Source: Anaerocolumna cellulosilytica (lineage in GTDB: Bacteria; Bacillota; Clostridia; Lachnospirales; Lachnospiraceae). Taken from it: a stretch of 64,000 nt of DNA. Below are positions 1 through 8,456 of the stretch, in pieces. Numbering within the stretch: the stretch's first letter is position 1; every line of letters begins with the position of its first letter. The stretch is taken from assembly GCF_014218335.1 (NCBI RefSeq), contig NZ_AP023367.1:139001-203000 (forward strand). Direction: 5' to 3'. Position numbers and translations under genes: made by a program. The notes under the pieces were generated by a model. It did no database searches. It had not been told where the DNA came from and saw nothing but the letters and a program-made list of their open reading frames with translations.

Positions 1-1162
1 AGCTAATATAACCACAGGCTCCGCAATTAAGCTCATCCTCTAGTTTGGTTTTACCTATTTTTCTAAGAATATGCTTAATTTCATCACTGGTAGGCAAAGG
101 GTCTTTGGGAGAACGGTCGACAAATACTTTATGAAAAGAGATATCTTTGGCTCTCTCATAAAAGTTTTTTTCTGTAATTGGTTTTTTGGGTATAGCTTCC
201 TCCATATCAAGCTTCACTTTAAAGCGGGAGATGGCTGCCCGGTCAACGGCAGGCCCTTTGATACAACCCCCGTTACAGAGGTCTGCTTCTATGAAGCAGC
301 CTGATACTTCACCCCGTTCCATGCTTTCAAACAATTCAATGCAGTTTTTAATTCCATGGACGTAGAACTTTCGATATCCGTCAGCAGCACCATCTTTTTT
401 GGTGGCAACAACAGAGGACAACACGCCGCTGCTGATTGGATATAGTCGGTTTACCATGGGATTTGGGTTCATGGGAGGGGTATCCTTAAGAGCTAGTATA
501 TCAATATTCTCCTCCAAAAGCCATTGCTTAACTTCGGAAAAATTAATAACAGCGTCTATGTAGCCTACGGTTCTCGGGTCACTTTCAGCCTCCCGTTTTT
601 TTGAAATACAAGGACCTAAGAATACAATTTTGACACCGTGCCCGAATTCTTTCCGAATTAATTTACCATGGGCAATCATGGGAGAGTCTACCGGAGCCAT
701 ATATCTTGTCAGCGAAGGATAATAGATTTCAATTAAGTCATTTACACTGGGGCAGCAGGTGGTTATTATATTCTCCATCTTCCCCTCCGTCAGCAGTCTA
801 TTATATTCTCTTGTGACATAGGCTGCACCCTCAGCCGTTTCCCGTACCATGGTAAAGCCCAGCTTCAATAAAGCAGTAATAACCTGCCCGGGTGTATTGT
901 ACTTAAGTACGCCAAGATAAGCAGGAGCAATGGAAATGATAGTCGGAAGGTTATCCTTTAAATATCCTTTTACCTTATCCAAATCACTGATAAAGGATTT
1001 GGCATTTTGGGGACAGGCTTCCAGACAATGACCACAGAGAATGCATTTATCATTCATTATCTGTGCCTGTTCATTTTTAACCATGATAGCTTTTACATCA
1101 CAGGTACGCACGCATTTATAACAGTTCTTGCATTTTGCTTCTTTAAAGCCGATTACATTCAT
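1..1162 (-). CDS. [FeFe]-hydrogenase-like protein, sensory (HydS) type, partial
   Basis: The first 387 codons are present; the 3' end lies outside the window. Seen: a ferredoxin-like N-terminus with two 4Fe-4S motifs (Cys 11/14/17/21 and 40/43/46/50), then the hydrogenase core with the three H-cluster loops TTCCPS (134-139), GPCISKK (183-189) and LCNGGC (295-300), so all four cluster cysteines and the proton-relay Cys are kept. The Met of the catalytic-type MPC loop is Gly here. Near the visible end comes LNCGACGY, which in this family starts a further Fe-S domain, often followed by PAS. Known: these features mark the non-bifurcating, putative H2-sensing groups rather than high-turnover enzymes. 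The ATG overlaps the upstream stop (ATGA), so it is translationally coupled to the [2Fe-2S] gene. Confidence 0.85.
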   Translation of the reverse strand, partial: MNVIGFKEAKCKNCYKCVRTCDVKAIMVKNEQAQIMNDKCILCGHCLEACPQNAKSFISDLDKVKGYLKDNLPTIISIAPAYLGVLKYNTPGQVITALLKLGFTMVRETAEGAAYVTREYNRLLTEGKMENIITTCCPSVNDLIEIYYPSLTRYMAPVDSPMIAHGKLIRKEFGHGVKIVFLGPCISKKREAESDPRTVGYIDAVINFSEVKQWLLEENIDILALKDTPPMNPNPMVNRLYPISSGVLSSVVATKKDGAADGYRKFYVHGIKNCIELFESMERGEVSGCFIEADLCNGGCIKGPAVDRAAISRFKVKLDMEEAIPKKPITEKNFYERAKDISFHKVFVDRSPKDPLPTSDEIKHILRKIGKTKLEDELNCGACGYIS

Positions 1163-1404
1163 TCTGTAAGCCTCCCAAGGACTTCCGTCTCAAAAAAGGT
1201 ATCTACCTCTGCCGGAGTTAAAGAAAATAATTGGTTCTCAACTTTAACACAGACACCCTTTACGCATTCCCCCATGCAAAAAGAGCCGGTAAGATTTACC
1301 TTATCTCCAAATTGATTCTGTGATATCAGGCTTTCCAGCTTATGTACGATTTCCCTGGAACCCTTTAGATGACAGGAACTTCCAATACATATTGTTATAA
1401 CCAT
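1159..1404 (-). CDS. (2Fe-2S) thioredoxin-like ferredoxin
   Basis: An 81-residue protein with the four-cysteine pattern of thioredoxin-like [2Fe-2S] domains (NuoE C-terminal type): Cys6, Cys11, Cys43 and Cys47, with an extra Cys52. It probably passes electrons to or from the hydrogenase-like protein encoded next, whose ATG overlaps this stop by the ATGA arrangement. A good AGGAGG site lies 8-9 bases before the ATG at 1404. In related Clostridia this small protein commonly sits beside HydS-type hydrogenases with PAS, anti-sigma or PP2C genes; those would lie beyond the window edge. Family assignment is firm, the precise partner is inferred. Confidence 0.85.
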   Translation of the reverse strand: MVITICIGSSCHLKGSREIVHKLESLISQNQFGDKVNLTGSFCMGECVKGVCVKVENQLFSLTPAEVDTFFETEVLGRLTE

Positions 1405-1786
1405 ACCTTTATCCTCCTAATAAAACCCCAAAAGATTGTTTTAAATTTAACAAAGTCTATCATTATTCTAGCACTTAATAAGAGGACTGTCAAAGGGAAA
1501 ATACTTAAGAAACAGTATGAAAATACTAGTATTTTACTCACTTTTTGTGTGGTTTAGTATAAGGCTTCTTTGGAATCTTTCGAGAAAACGAAGAGGTCAC
1601 CCTGATGTCAAAACATCCTGTCTGGTAAGATATAAATACGGAGGATTACATAATCTATAAAAGGAAATTCGAATCCTTGCTAATAATGACAGAGACTGGA
1701 TATTTTTTGGTTGTAATCGTTTTAGGTTGTGCTATAATAGGAAAAGATATATGTAAAATAAGATGAAATAACAAAGGAGCAGGTTT
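1405..1786. other. intergenic region between the hydrogenase pair and asnS
   Basis: No gene is seen on either strand. The right half carries the asnS promoter (1711-1738). I looked for a T-box leader before asnS and found neither the conserved T-box bulge nor a terminator/antiterminator pair. One small GATGT/ACATC hairpin near 1604-1617 has no T-tract. Confidence 0.5.
1711..1738 (+). promoter_or_regulatory. sigma-A type promoter of asnS
   Basis: TTGTAA (1711-1716), 16-base spacer, TATAAT (1733-1738). The start of transcription would be near 1745, giving a leader of only about 40 bases, too short for a T-box. Confidence 0.6.
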
Positions 1787-3178
1787 ATGGAACTCATTAC
1801 CATTCGGGAATTGTATCGTAATAAAGAACAATACATCGGAAAGACTGTTAAAGTCGGAGGCTGGGTAAGAAGTATAAGAGACTCTAAGGCTTTTGGTTTT
1901 ATTGTACTTCATGATGGTACCTATTTTGAAACCTTACAGATTGTATATCATGATAAAATGGACAACTTTGCTGAAATATCCAAGTTAAATGTAGGGTCAG
2001 CAATCATCATAGAGGGAGAGCTGGTTGCAACTCCTAATGCACAGCAGCCTTTTGAAATTCAGGCAGCAGCAATAGAGATAGAAGGTGCTTCTACAGCAGA
2101 GTATCCCTTACAGAAGAAAAGGCATAGTCTTGAATTCTTAAGAACAATAAACCATTTAAGACCGAGAACCAACACCTTTCAGGCGGTTTTTAGAGTGCGA
2201 TCCATGATTGCGTATGCTATTCATAAGTATTTTCAGGACAGGGATTTTGTCTATGTGCATACTCCAATCATTACGGGAAGTGATGCAGAAGGAGCAGGAG
2301 AAATGTTCCGTGTTACCACTCTTGATATGGATAAACTGCCAATGACAAAAGAAGGGCAAGTTGATTTTAGTGAAGATTTCTTCGGAAAAGAAACCAATCT
2401 GACAGTAAGTGGTCAGTTAAATGGTGAAACCTATGCGATGGCTTTCCGCAATATTTATACGTTTGGACCAACGTTCCGTGCAGAAAATTCCAATACCACC
2501 CGCCATGCAGCAGAATTTTGGATGATTGAGCCGGAGATTGCTTTTGCCGACTTACAAGATGATATGGCACTGGCTGAAGGAATGATTAAATTCATAATCC
2601 GTTATGTACTTGAGAATGCACCGGAAGAAATGAAATTCTTTAATTCTTTTGTTGACAAAGGCTTGCTTGAACGACTGGAACATGTTATGAATGCTGAATT
2701 CGGACATGTTACCTATACAGAAGCAATTGAAATCCTAGAGAAAAACAATGATAAATTCGAATATAAAGTAAAATGGGGCAGTGACCTTCAAACCGAGCAT
2801 GAAAGATACTTAACAGAAGAAATCTTTAAAAAGCCTGTATTTGTAACAGATTATCCAAAAGATATTAAGGCTTTTTATATGAAGCTGAACGAGGATAATA
2901 AAACCGTTGCCGCAATGGACTTATTAGTACCTGGAATCGGCGAAATCATCGGCGGAAGCCAAAGAGAGGACAATTATGAAAAATTAGTTGCCCGCATGAA
3001 GGAAATGGGACTAAAAGAAGAGGATTATGATTTCTATCTTGACCTAAGAAAATATGGCTCTGCAAGACATGCCGGCTTTGGCTTAGGCTTTGAACGCTGT
3101 GTGATGTATCTGACCGGAATGGGCAATATCAGAGATGTTATTCCTTTCCCTCGTACCGTGAATAACTGTGAACTATAA
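1787..3178 (+). CDS. asnS: asparaginyl-tRNA synthetase
   Basis: A 463-residue cytosolic enzyme that charges tRNA-Asn with asparagine using ATP. Seen: an N-terminal OB-fold anticodon-binding domain (about 1-110, with [17 protein letters not shown]), then the class II catalytic core with motif 2 ([21 protein letters not shown] region near 230-250) and motif 3 ([13 protein letters not shown] near 440). AsnRS rather than AspRS is indicated by the overall length and by the absence of the AspRS insertion domain. The ATG has an AAAGGAG site 8 bases upstream and a promoter directly before it. It is a single-gene unit closed by a long hairpin at 3234-3298. Confidence 0.96.
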   Translation: MELITIRELYRNKEQYIGKTVKVGGWVRSIRDSKAFGFIVLHDGTYFETLQIVYHDKMDNFAEISKLNVGSAIIIEGELVATPNAQQPFEIQAAAIEIEGASTAEYPLQKKRHSLEFLRTINHLRPRTNTFQAVFRVRSMIAYAIHKYFQDRDFVYVHTPIITGSDAEGAGEMFRVTTLDMDKLPMTKEGQVDFSEDFFGKETNLTVSGQLNGETYAMAFRNIYTFGPTFRAENSNTTRHAAEFWMIEPEIAFADLQDDMALAEGMIKFIIRYVLENAPEEMKFFNSFVDKGLLERLEHVMNAEFGHVTYTEAIEILEKNNDKFEYKVKWGSDLQTEHERYLTEEIFKKPVFVTDYPKDIKAFYMKLNEDNKTVAAMDLLVPGIGEIIGGSQREDNYEKLVARMKEMGLKEEDYDFYLDLRKYGSARHAGFGLGFERCVMYLTGMGNIRDVIPFPRTVNNCEL

Positions 3179-3233
3179 TGACTACTACACTATTTTAATA
3201 CTAACAATAAACTTGTAATACTCGACAAAATAG

Positions 3234-3298
3234 ATTGCCAGTTTTGTATGCATAAAACGAACGAAGTTTATACGTTTTATGCATACAAAGCTGGCAAT
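3234..3298. terminator. long inverted repeat after asnS, probable terminator
   Basis: Arms 3234-3259 and 3273-3298 pair over 26 bp with a single G-U type mismatch, around a 13-base loop. It lies 55 bases after the asnS stop. The following bases are TTTATGTTT, a weak T-tract. The stem is much longer than the 8-12 bp of the other terminators in this window. Confidence 0.65.
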
Positions 3299-3469
3299 TT
3301 ATGTTTAACCATCCCTTTTGTATCAGTTAAGCATCACGCATTAAGGGCATAGGATAAATTGAAGTGATTTAAAAAAAAATGAACCATTCTTTAGCCCATG
3401 ACAATATATAGATGAAGGGCTATGATAGAAAAAAAGCCTCTATAAATCAGAAAGGAGGATTCTGGTGAA

Positions 3470-4003
3470 TTGGACATTTCAGAGTTAAACGATATTGTGT
3501 TACTTCATGGTAATGCTATCTATGGGTTTTGCTACAATCTTACAAAGAATAAGATTGATGCAGATGACCTTTATCAGGAATCATTTCTAAAAGCAACAGA
3601 GCTGTGTTATAAAATTGATAAAGATAAGAATACAAAAAGCTTTATTATATCCCTTGCGGTAGGAATATGGAAGAACCAAAGGCGTAAATATGCCTGGAGG
3701 CAAAGGATAGTACAAATGGATGAATTTAATGACGATTTAAATAACAGCTCTTTGTTAAAGGATGATTTAACCCCGGAAGAGATAGCAATAGCCAATGAAC
3801 GTGACAAGCTGATCCAAGGGGCAGCAAATGCCTTAAAAGACAAATATAAAATACCGCTATACATGTATTATACTGCTGAATTGTCTGTTGGAGATATTGC
3901 ACAAGCATTAAAAATCCCTCAGGGAACAGTTAAGAGCAGACTTCATAAGGCTCGACAGATTATTAAAGATTGTATGGAGGCGAACGAATATGAAAAATTC
4001 TGA
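3470..4003 (+). CDS. ECF-type RNA polymerase sigma factor
   Basis: A 177-residue sigma-70 family protein. Seen: region 2 at about 8-75 (HGNAIYGFCYNLTKNK, then DADDLYQESFLKA, the core-binding and -10 reading helices) and region 4 at about 115-170 with the helix-turn-helix LSVGDIAQALKIPQGTVKSR. The start is TTG at 3470, 11 bases after an AAAGGAGG site; no ATG fits. It overlaps the next gene by 14 bases, so the two are translationally coupled, as expected for a sigma/anti-sigma pair. A possible ECF-type -35 (TGAACCATT, 3380-3388) lies about 90 bases upstream and would allow autoregulation, but no clear -10 partner is seen. Confidence 0.88.
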   Translation: MDISELNDIVLLHGNAIYGFCYNLTKNKIDADDLYQESFLKATELCYKIDKDKNTKSFIISLAVGIWKNQRRKYAWRQRIVQMDEFNDDLNNSSLLKDDLTPEEIAIANERDKLIQGAANALKDKYKIPLYMYYTAELSVGDIAQALKIPQGTVKSRLHKARQIIKDCMEANEYEKF

Positions 4004-4817
4004 ACATATGGATCAATTGTTAAAGCAAGCCCTTTCTCCAGCAGTTGAGCCGAGTGACTTTTTAAACAATAGCATATTGAATAAAATGAAGGAGAAAGAA
4101 TCGATGAAAAAATCTGGAAGTAAGAAAGTTCTTGTCTTTTTAACGGCTGCCGCGCTAACACTTATGATGACGGCAACTGCTTTTGCAGCCTGGAAGTTTT
4201 TAAGTCCAAAAGAGGTTGCATTAAACCTTGGGGATCAGACACTTGCGGAGGCCTTTGACAGTGAGGATGCAATTAACTTAAATGAAACCGTTGTTTCAGG
4301 AGGGTATGAAATAACTCTTCTTGGAATTGTATTGGGGAAAGGGTTAAGTGATTTTCAAAGTGAGTCAAATAATATTTTACCCGAGCGTACCTATGCGGTA
4401 GTTTCTATTGCCAGGGAAGACGGGACTCCAATACCTGATTCTTACGATGCTGAATCCATTAAAACAAGAACTGACTTTTTTATATCCCCACTTATTAAAG
4501 GTCAAGAACCATGGTTATATAATATTATAACTATGAATGGAGGCTATAATGAGTTTGTAATCGAAGGCAGATTATACCGTTTGATAGAATGTGATACAGT
4601 TGAACTTTTTGCTGACAGGGGTCTATATTTATGTGTCAGCACCGGTTCCTTCTATGACTCAGAGGCATTTAACTATGATGAACAGACGGGCGAAATCACA
4701 CTAAATACTAGTTATAGTGGGGCTAATGCACTTTTCAGCCTGCCCTTAGATGTAACGAAAGCAAATTATGAAGAAGGGCAGAAATATTTAGATAGTTTAT
4801 ATCAAGAAGAAAATTAG
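3990..4817 (+). CDS. single-pass membrane anti-sigma-like protein
   Basis: 275 residues: a short cytoplasmic N-terminus (1-46) that includes a SPAVEPSDFLNNSILNKM helix region, one membrane span at about 47-68, then an outside domain of about 200 residues rich in beta-type sequence. This is the layout of anti-sigma or sigma-linked DUF4179-like proteins: the inside part would hold the sigma factor coded just upstream and the outside part would sense the signal. No zinc-binding HxxxCxxC motif is seen, so it is not a ZAS-type anti-sigma factor. Function is inferred from context and topology. Confidence 0.7.
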   Translation: MKNSEHMDQLLKQALSPAVEPSDFLNNSILNKMKEKESMKKSGSKKVLVFLTAAALTLMMTATAFAAWKFLSPKEVALNLGDQTLAEAFDSEDAINLNETVVSGGYEITLLGIVLGKGLSDFQSESNNILPERTYAVVSIAREDGTPIPDSYDAESIKTRTDFFISPLIKGQEPWLYNIITMNGGYNEFVIEGRLYRLIECDTVELFADRGLYLCVSTGSFYDSEAFNYDEQTGEITLNTSYSGANALFSLPLDVTKANYEEGQKYLDSLYQEEN

Positions 4818-4850
4818 GTAGATAAGGTTAACAAGCAGTATTAAAAGTTT

Positions 4851-4888
4851 GGCAGTAGTACTTAAGGATATTCTTAAGTACTGCTGCC
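4851..4888 (+). terminator. terminator of the sigma/anti-sigma operon
   Basis: 16-bp stem (4851-4866 with 4873-4888, one G-U pair), 6-base loop, followed by TGCTTTGTATAT. It starts 34 bases after the stop and lies between two convergent operons. Confidence 0.7.
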
Positions 4889-4968
4889 TGCTTTGTATAT
4901 AATATTTTCATAGGTATTGTAGGAGAGGTCTAATATCTGGTAATAGATATAGATATATTTAACTTCTG

Positions 4969-6147
4969 TTATTCATTCCTTAATGCGTCAATAGGATTTA
5001 GCTTAGCCGCCTTTCTTGCAGGAAGATATCCGAATAATATTCCGATACCTGCGGAGATTCCAAAGGAAAGCAATACTACATTTGGTGAAGGTGTGGCATT
5101 GAGCTTTATCAAGTTACCTGCGGATATAGCTCCTGCACCGCCGAGAAGGATTCCAAGCAGTCCGCCTATACTACTGGTAGCAGCAGCTTCCAACACAAAC
5201 TGTCTCATAATATCTTTATGCTTTGCACCAAGGGATTTTCGTATACCGATTTCTCTTGTTCTTTCAGAAACAGATACCAGCATTATATTCATGATACCAA
5301 TACCGGCTACCAGCAGGGAAATGCCGGCTATACCTGCAATTACGGTGGTAAGTATACCCATTTGCACGTTAATCTCTGTTAACATGTCTACGTAGTTAGA
5401 TACTTTGTATAATTTGGAATCCCGATATGTTTTAAACAAAAAGTCCTGTAGATTTGTCGTTTCTAGTGTTACAAGATTACTGTCTTTTACAAAAAAGGTG
5501 TAACTGCTGACACTAGAGATACCATTTAACCGCATAGCAGTGGTATAAGGGATATAAAACGCATTATCTTCTGACCATTCAGAACCGTCAGAGGATTGAA
5601 CTAATATGCCGCTAATAACGAATTCCTCACCATTTAGCCGAATTGTATCGCCAATTTGGGCATTGCCGTTAAATAGCTTATTGTTTATGTAAGCACCTAT
5701 AATGCAGACTTTATTTTTAATGGATATGTCTGAATAAGTTATGTTATGTCCTAACTGCAACTCCTTTTTCATGATACTGATATAGCTTTCATCAATACCT
5801 GTTATAGTGACATAGTCTACCTTGTTGGATTTCTTATTTAAGCTTCCGTCTGTTGATACATTAGGAGAAGCACCTAATAAGTTATCTGAATGTTCCTTGG
5901 CATATTGATACATGTCATCTTCTGTAAACATTAGATTTCCATTCCTGCCTTTTAGGGAAACGGTTATATTATTAATACCCATGCTAGAATAGGACTCTAC
6001 CATTTGATTCGAGAAGCCCTGCATAACGCTGACTAACATAATAACAGAAGCAACACCGATAATCATACCCAGCATGGTTAAGAACGACCGCATACGGTTT
6101 CCAACTATGTTATTCCATACGACTTTAAGCGTTTGCCTTAATTTCAT
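4969..6147 (-). CDS. MacB/FtsX-type ABC transporter permease
   Basis: 392 residues. An N-terminal membrane span (about 20-42, with FLTMLGMIIGVASVIMLVSV), a large outside MacB-like domain (about 45-265), then three C-terminal membrane spans in an FtsX domain; the SERTREIGIRKSLGAKHKDIMRQF segment is the family's coupling region. It works with the ATPase coded just upstream and the adaptor before it to export or remove a substrate, possibly a peptide or lipid-like compound, from the outer face of the membrane. The start at 6147 is chosen for an AAGGAG site 8 bases upstream; it overlaps the ATPase gene by 23 bases. An in-frame extension to 6219 has no ribosome site. Confidence 0.9.
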   Translation of the reverse strand: MKLRQTLKVVWNNIVGNRMRSFLTMLGMIIGVASVIMLVSVMQGFSNQMVESYSSMGINNITVSLKGRNGNLMFTEDDMYQYAKEHSDNLLGASPNVSTDGSLNKKSNKVDYVTITGIDESYISIMKKELQLGHNITYSDISIKNKVCIIGAYINNKLFNGNAQIGDTIRLNGEEFVISGILVQSSDGSEWSEDNAFYIPYTTAMRLNGISSVSSYTFFVKDSNLVTLETTNLQDFLFKTYRDSKLYKVSNYVDMLTEINVQMGILTTVIAGIAGISLLVAGIGIMNIMLVSVSERTREIGIRKSLGAKHKDIMRQFVLEAAATSSIGGLLGILLGGAGAISAGNLIKLNATPSPNVVLLSFGISAGIGILFGYLPARKAAKLNPIDALRNE

Positions 6148-6847
6148 TCTTATACTCCTTTGCGTCTCCGTCGAAAATAACCACACCATCGGAAATTTTA
6201 ATAACTCGCTCTGCTTCAACAGCGATTGAATTATCGTGCGTAATTAAAACAATGGTATTACCTTCTAGATGCAGTTTTTTTAATAGGTCAAGTACTTCTC
6301 TGCTGGTTTTACTGTCTAATGCACCGGTCGGCTCATCGGCCAAAATAAGAGAAGGTCTGCCTACTAATGCTCTGGCAATGGAGGCCCTTTGCTGCTGACC
6401 GCCGGAGAGTTGAGAAGGAAGGTTTCGATATTTGTCGTCAAGACCTACCTTTTCAAGAGCTTCCATACAACGCTTTTTACGTTCTCTGTCACCGACTCTG
6501 GCATACATTAGGGGAAGCCCTACATTATCTAACACGGATTGTTTTGGTAATAGATTATACTGTTGAAAAATAAAACCTATCATTTTATTTCGGATTTCTG
6601 CAAGATCGTCATCCTTTAATTTACTAACATCGTTACCATCTAGTATATACTGACCGCTAGTGGGAGTATCAAGAGCTCCGATAATGTTCATGATTGTAGA
6701 TTTTCCACTGCCGGATTTTCCGACAATGGCCACCATCTCACCTTTATATATGGTCATGTTAACTCCATTATTAGCGGTTATCTCCGTATCACCGATGTGA
6801 TATATTTTATAGATATCTTTTAATTCAATCAAGACTTCCTTTTCCAT
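6125..6847 (-). CDS. MacB/LolD-type ABC transporter ATPase
   Basis: 240 residues with Walker A GKSGSGKS (43-50), Q-loop FQQYN, signature LSGGQQQR, Walker B LILADEPTGALD and the switch His in LITHD. This is the standard nucleotide-binding subunit that drives MacB-type permeases by a mechanical cycle. A GAAGGAG site precedes the ATG. It lies 25 bases after the adaptor gene and overlaps the permease gene, so one transcript is expected. Confidence 0.95.
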   Translation of the reverse strand: MEKEVLIELKDIYKIYHIGDTEITANNGVNMTIYKGEMVAIVGKSGSGKSTIMNIIGALDTPTSGQYILDGNDVSKLKDDDLAEIRNKMIGFIFQQYNLLPKQSVLDNVGLPLMYARVGDRERKKRCMEALEKVGLDDKYRNLPSQLSGGQQQRASIARALVGRPSLILADEPTGALDSKTSREVLDLLKKLHLEGNTIVLITHDNSIAVEAERVIKISDGVVIFDGDAKEYKNEIKANA

Positions 6848-6872
6848 AAGATACCTGCTCCTTCTTGTCTAT

Positions 6873-8438
6873 TTAATATTGGTCAAAATAACCAGATACA
6901 CTGTTATCAAACGGAATATAAACGATATCTCCTTCGCTTAGTCCTGACTTGATTTCAACATTGGTTCCGTCATTAATACCAATTGTTACGGAAACAGGTT
7001 TGTAGCCTTTTGGAATAGATGGATCTTGCTCCTCAATTACCTCATCTGTCTTTATGTAAACGATATCACCTTTTTGTAAGGCAGAGCTTGGAATGGTTAA
7101 TACATTATTGGCTTCCTGCATAAGAATTTTTCCATTTACATTCATTCCTGGTAACAGATTACCAAATTCAACAACCTTTATAACAACAGGATAAGAAGTA
7201 ACACCATTGTTCGTGTTTCCCTTTAAACTAATTCGGTCAATAACACCGTCAAAGGTAGTGTCCGCAACGGCTTCTGTTGTAATGGTTACCTTCTGACCGA
7301 CCTTAACACTGCTGATTTGCAGTTCATCTATGTTCATCTGAAAAGTCAGATAAGACATATCATAGATAGTTGCCATAGAGCCGGCAGCAGCGTCAGCAGC
7401 AGGGTCAACGGTATCTCCCTGTTTTTTATTTTTAATAATAACGGTACCTGATATGGGAGATTCGATAGTATATTGATCCATTTGGTTTTCCTGAGATTTT
7501 AAGGAAAGTTCGGCTTCTTCAATTCCTATCTCAGCGTTACTGATTTGCTTTTCTAGGTCTTTGGAGGAAAGTGCAAAAATCAGGCTGCCTTTTTCTAAAT
7601 ACTGTCCTTCCTTCACAGACAGACTTTCAATCGTTCCTTCGGATTCAGCAATTAAGGTTGTTTCAACTGCTGCGCGAAAAGCACCAGTACTGCTGCTTTT
7701 AATACCTGAAATGGTTGCATCTGCAATATCACCGGACTGAAGTCCACCAGGATTTTTTACAGAAATGGTTACTTTTTTTGTTAAAATACCACCTTCCATA
7801 ACCTCTTCCATACTGCTTACGTTAGTTACCGTTCCTTTTACATCTTCACCTATAGCTGCTAAAGATACAGAGGCTTTCTTACCAACCCAGTCTTTTTTCA
7901 CTTCTTCGGATGGAAATAACACGTCAAGATATAAGGTAGTATTATCATAAAGGTCTGCAATGGTCTTACCGGCAGTTACAGTCTCCCCTTCTTTTACATA
8001 CAGTTTTTTTATGTAACCATTTTCCTTGGAATATTGTTTTAATTTATCTCTTTTTTCCACAACATCATCATAAGAAGACTTTGCTCTTTTTACACTTAAC
8101 TGGGAAGACTTTATACTATTCTCAATATCCTTTGTACTTATCTGAAAGAGAAGTCCTCCTTTTGCTACATTGTCACCTTCTTCGAAGGGAGCTTCTAGTA
8201 TGGTTCCTTTAACCAGGGATTTTACTTCGTATTGGTCAGCCGGACTAAGAGTTCCGGTGCCTGATATAAAGGTCTGTACATTACCAGTTATAGCCTGGGT
8301 TGACATGACTTCTGTTGCTACTTGTGCAGGAGTACTTTTATTTAAGAAAGAGTAGCCTATAAAAACTATTACACCCGCTATTACTATCCATTTTATTGCT
8401 TTTTTGCCATTAATTTTTTTGAAATTAATCTTCTTCAT
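6873..8438 (-). CDS. periplasmic-adaptor-like (HlyD/MacA type) membrane fusion protein
   Basis: 521 residues: an N-terminal anchor (about 16-31), lipoyl/barrel-sandwich halves around residues 60-105 and 260-350, coiled segments (near 110-140 and 290-330) and C-terminal beta-barrel domains. The barrel-sandwich half-motif is seen more than once (for example LVKGTILEAPFEEGDNVAKG and GTIESLSVKEGQYLEKG), and the length exceeds the usual 350-420 for this family, suggesting a duplicated lipoyl/hairpin region. In a single-membrane bacterium such adaptors extend the exporter into the wall space. The gene starts 18 bases after the SLH-protein gene and 25 bases before the ATPase gene. Confidence 0.88.
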   Translation of the reverse strand: MKKINFKKINGKKAIKWIVIAGVIVFIGYSFLNKSTPAQVATEVMSTQAITGNVQTFISGTGTLSPADQYEVKSLVKGTILEAPFEEGDNVAKGGLLFQISTKDIENSIKSSQLSVKRAKSSYDDVVEKRDKLKQYSKENGYIKKLYVKEGETVTAGKTIADLYDNTTLYLDVLFPSEEVKKDWVGKKASVSLAAIGEDVKGTVTNVSSMEEVMEGGILTKKVTISVKNPGGLQSGDIADATISGIKSSSTGAFRAAVETTLIAESEGTIESLSVKEGQYLEKGSLIFALSSKDLEKQISNAEIGIEEAELSLKSQENQMDQYTIESPISGTVIIKNKKQGDTVDPAADAAAGSMATIYDMSYLTFQMNIDELQISSVKVGQKVTITTEAVADTTFDGVIDRISLKGNTNNGVTSYPVVIKVVEFGNLLPGMNVNGKILMQEANNVLTIPSSALQKGDIVYIKTDEVIEEQDPSIPKGYKPVSVTIGINDGTNVEIKSGLSEGDIVYIPFDNSVSGYFDQY

Positions 8439-8456
8439 ATTCTGCCTAGTCCTTTC

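Noticed and set aside
1740-1786. T-box riboswitch before asnS
   Set aside because: The distance from promoter to start is only about 40 bases and no T-box motif or terminator/antiterminator is present anywhere between 1405 and 1786.
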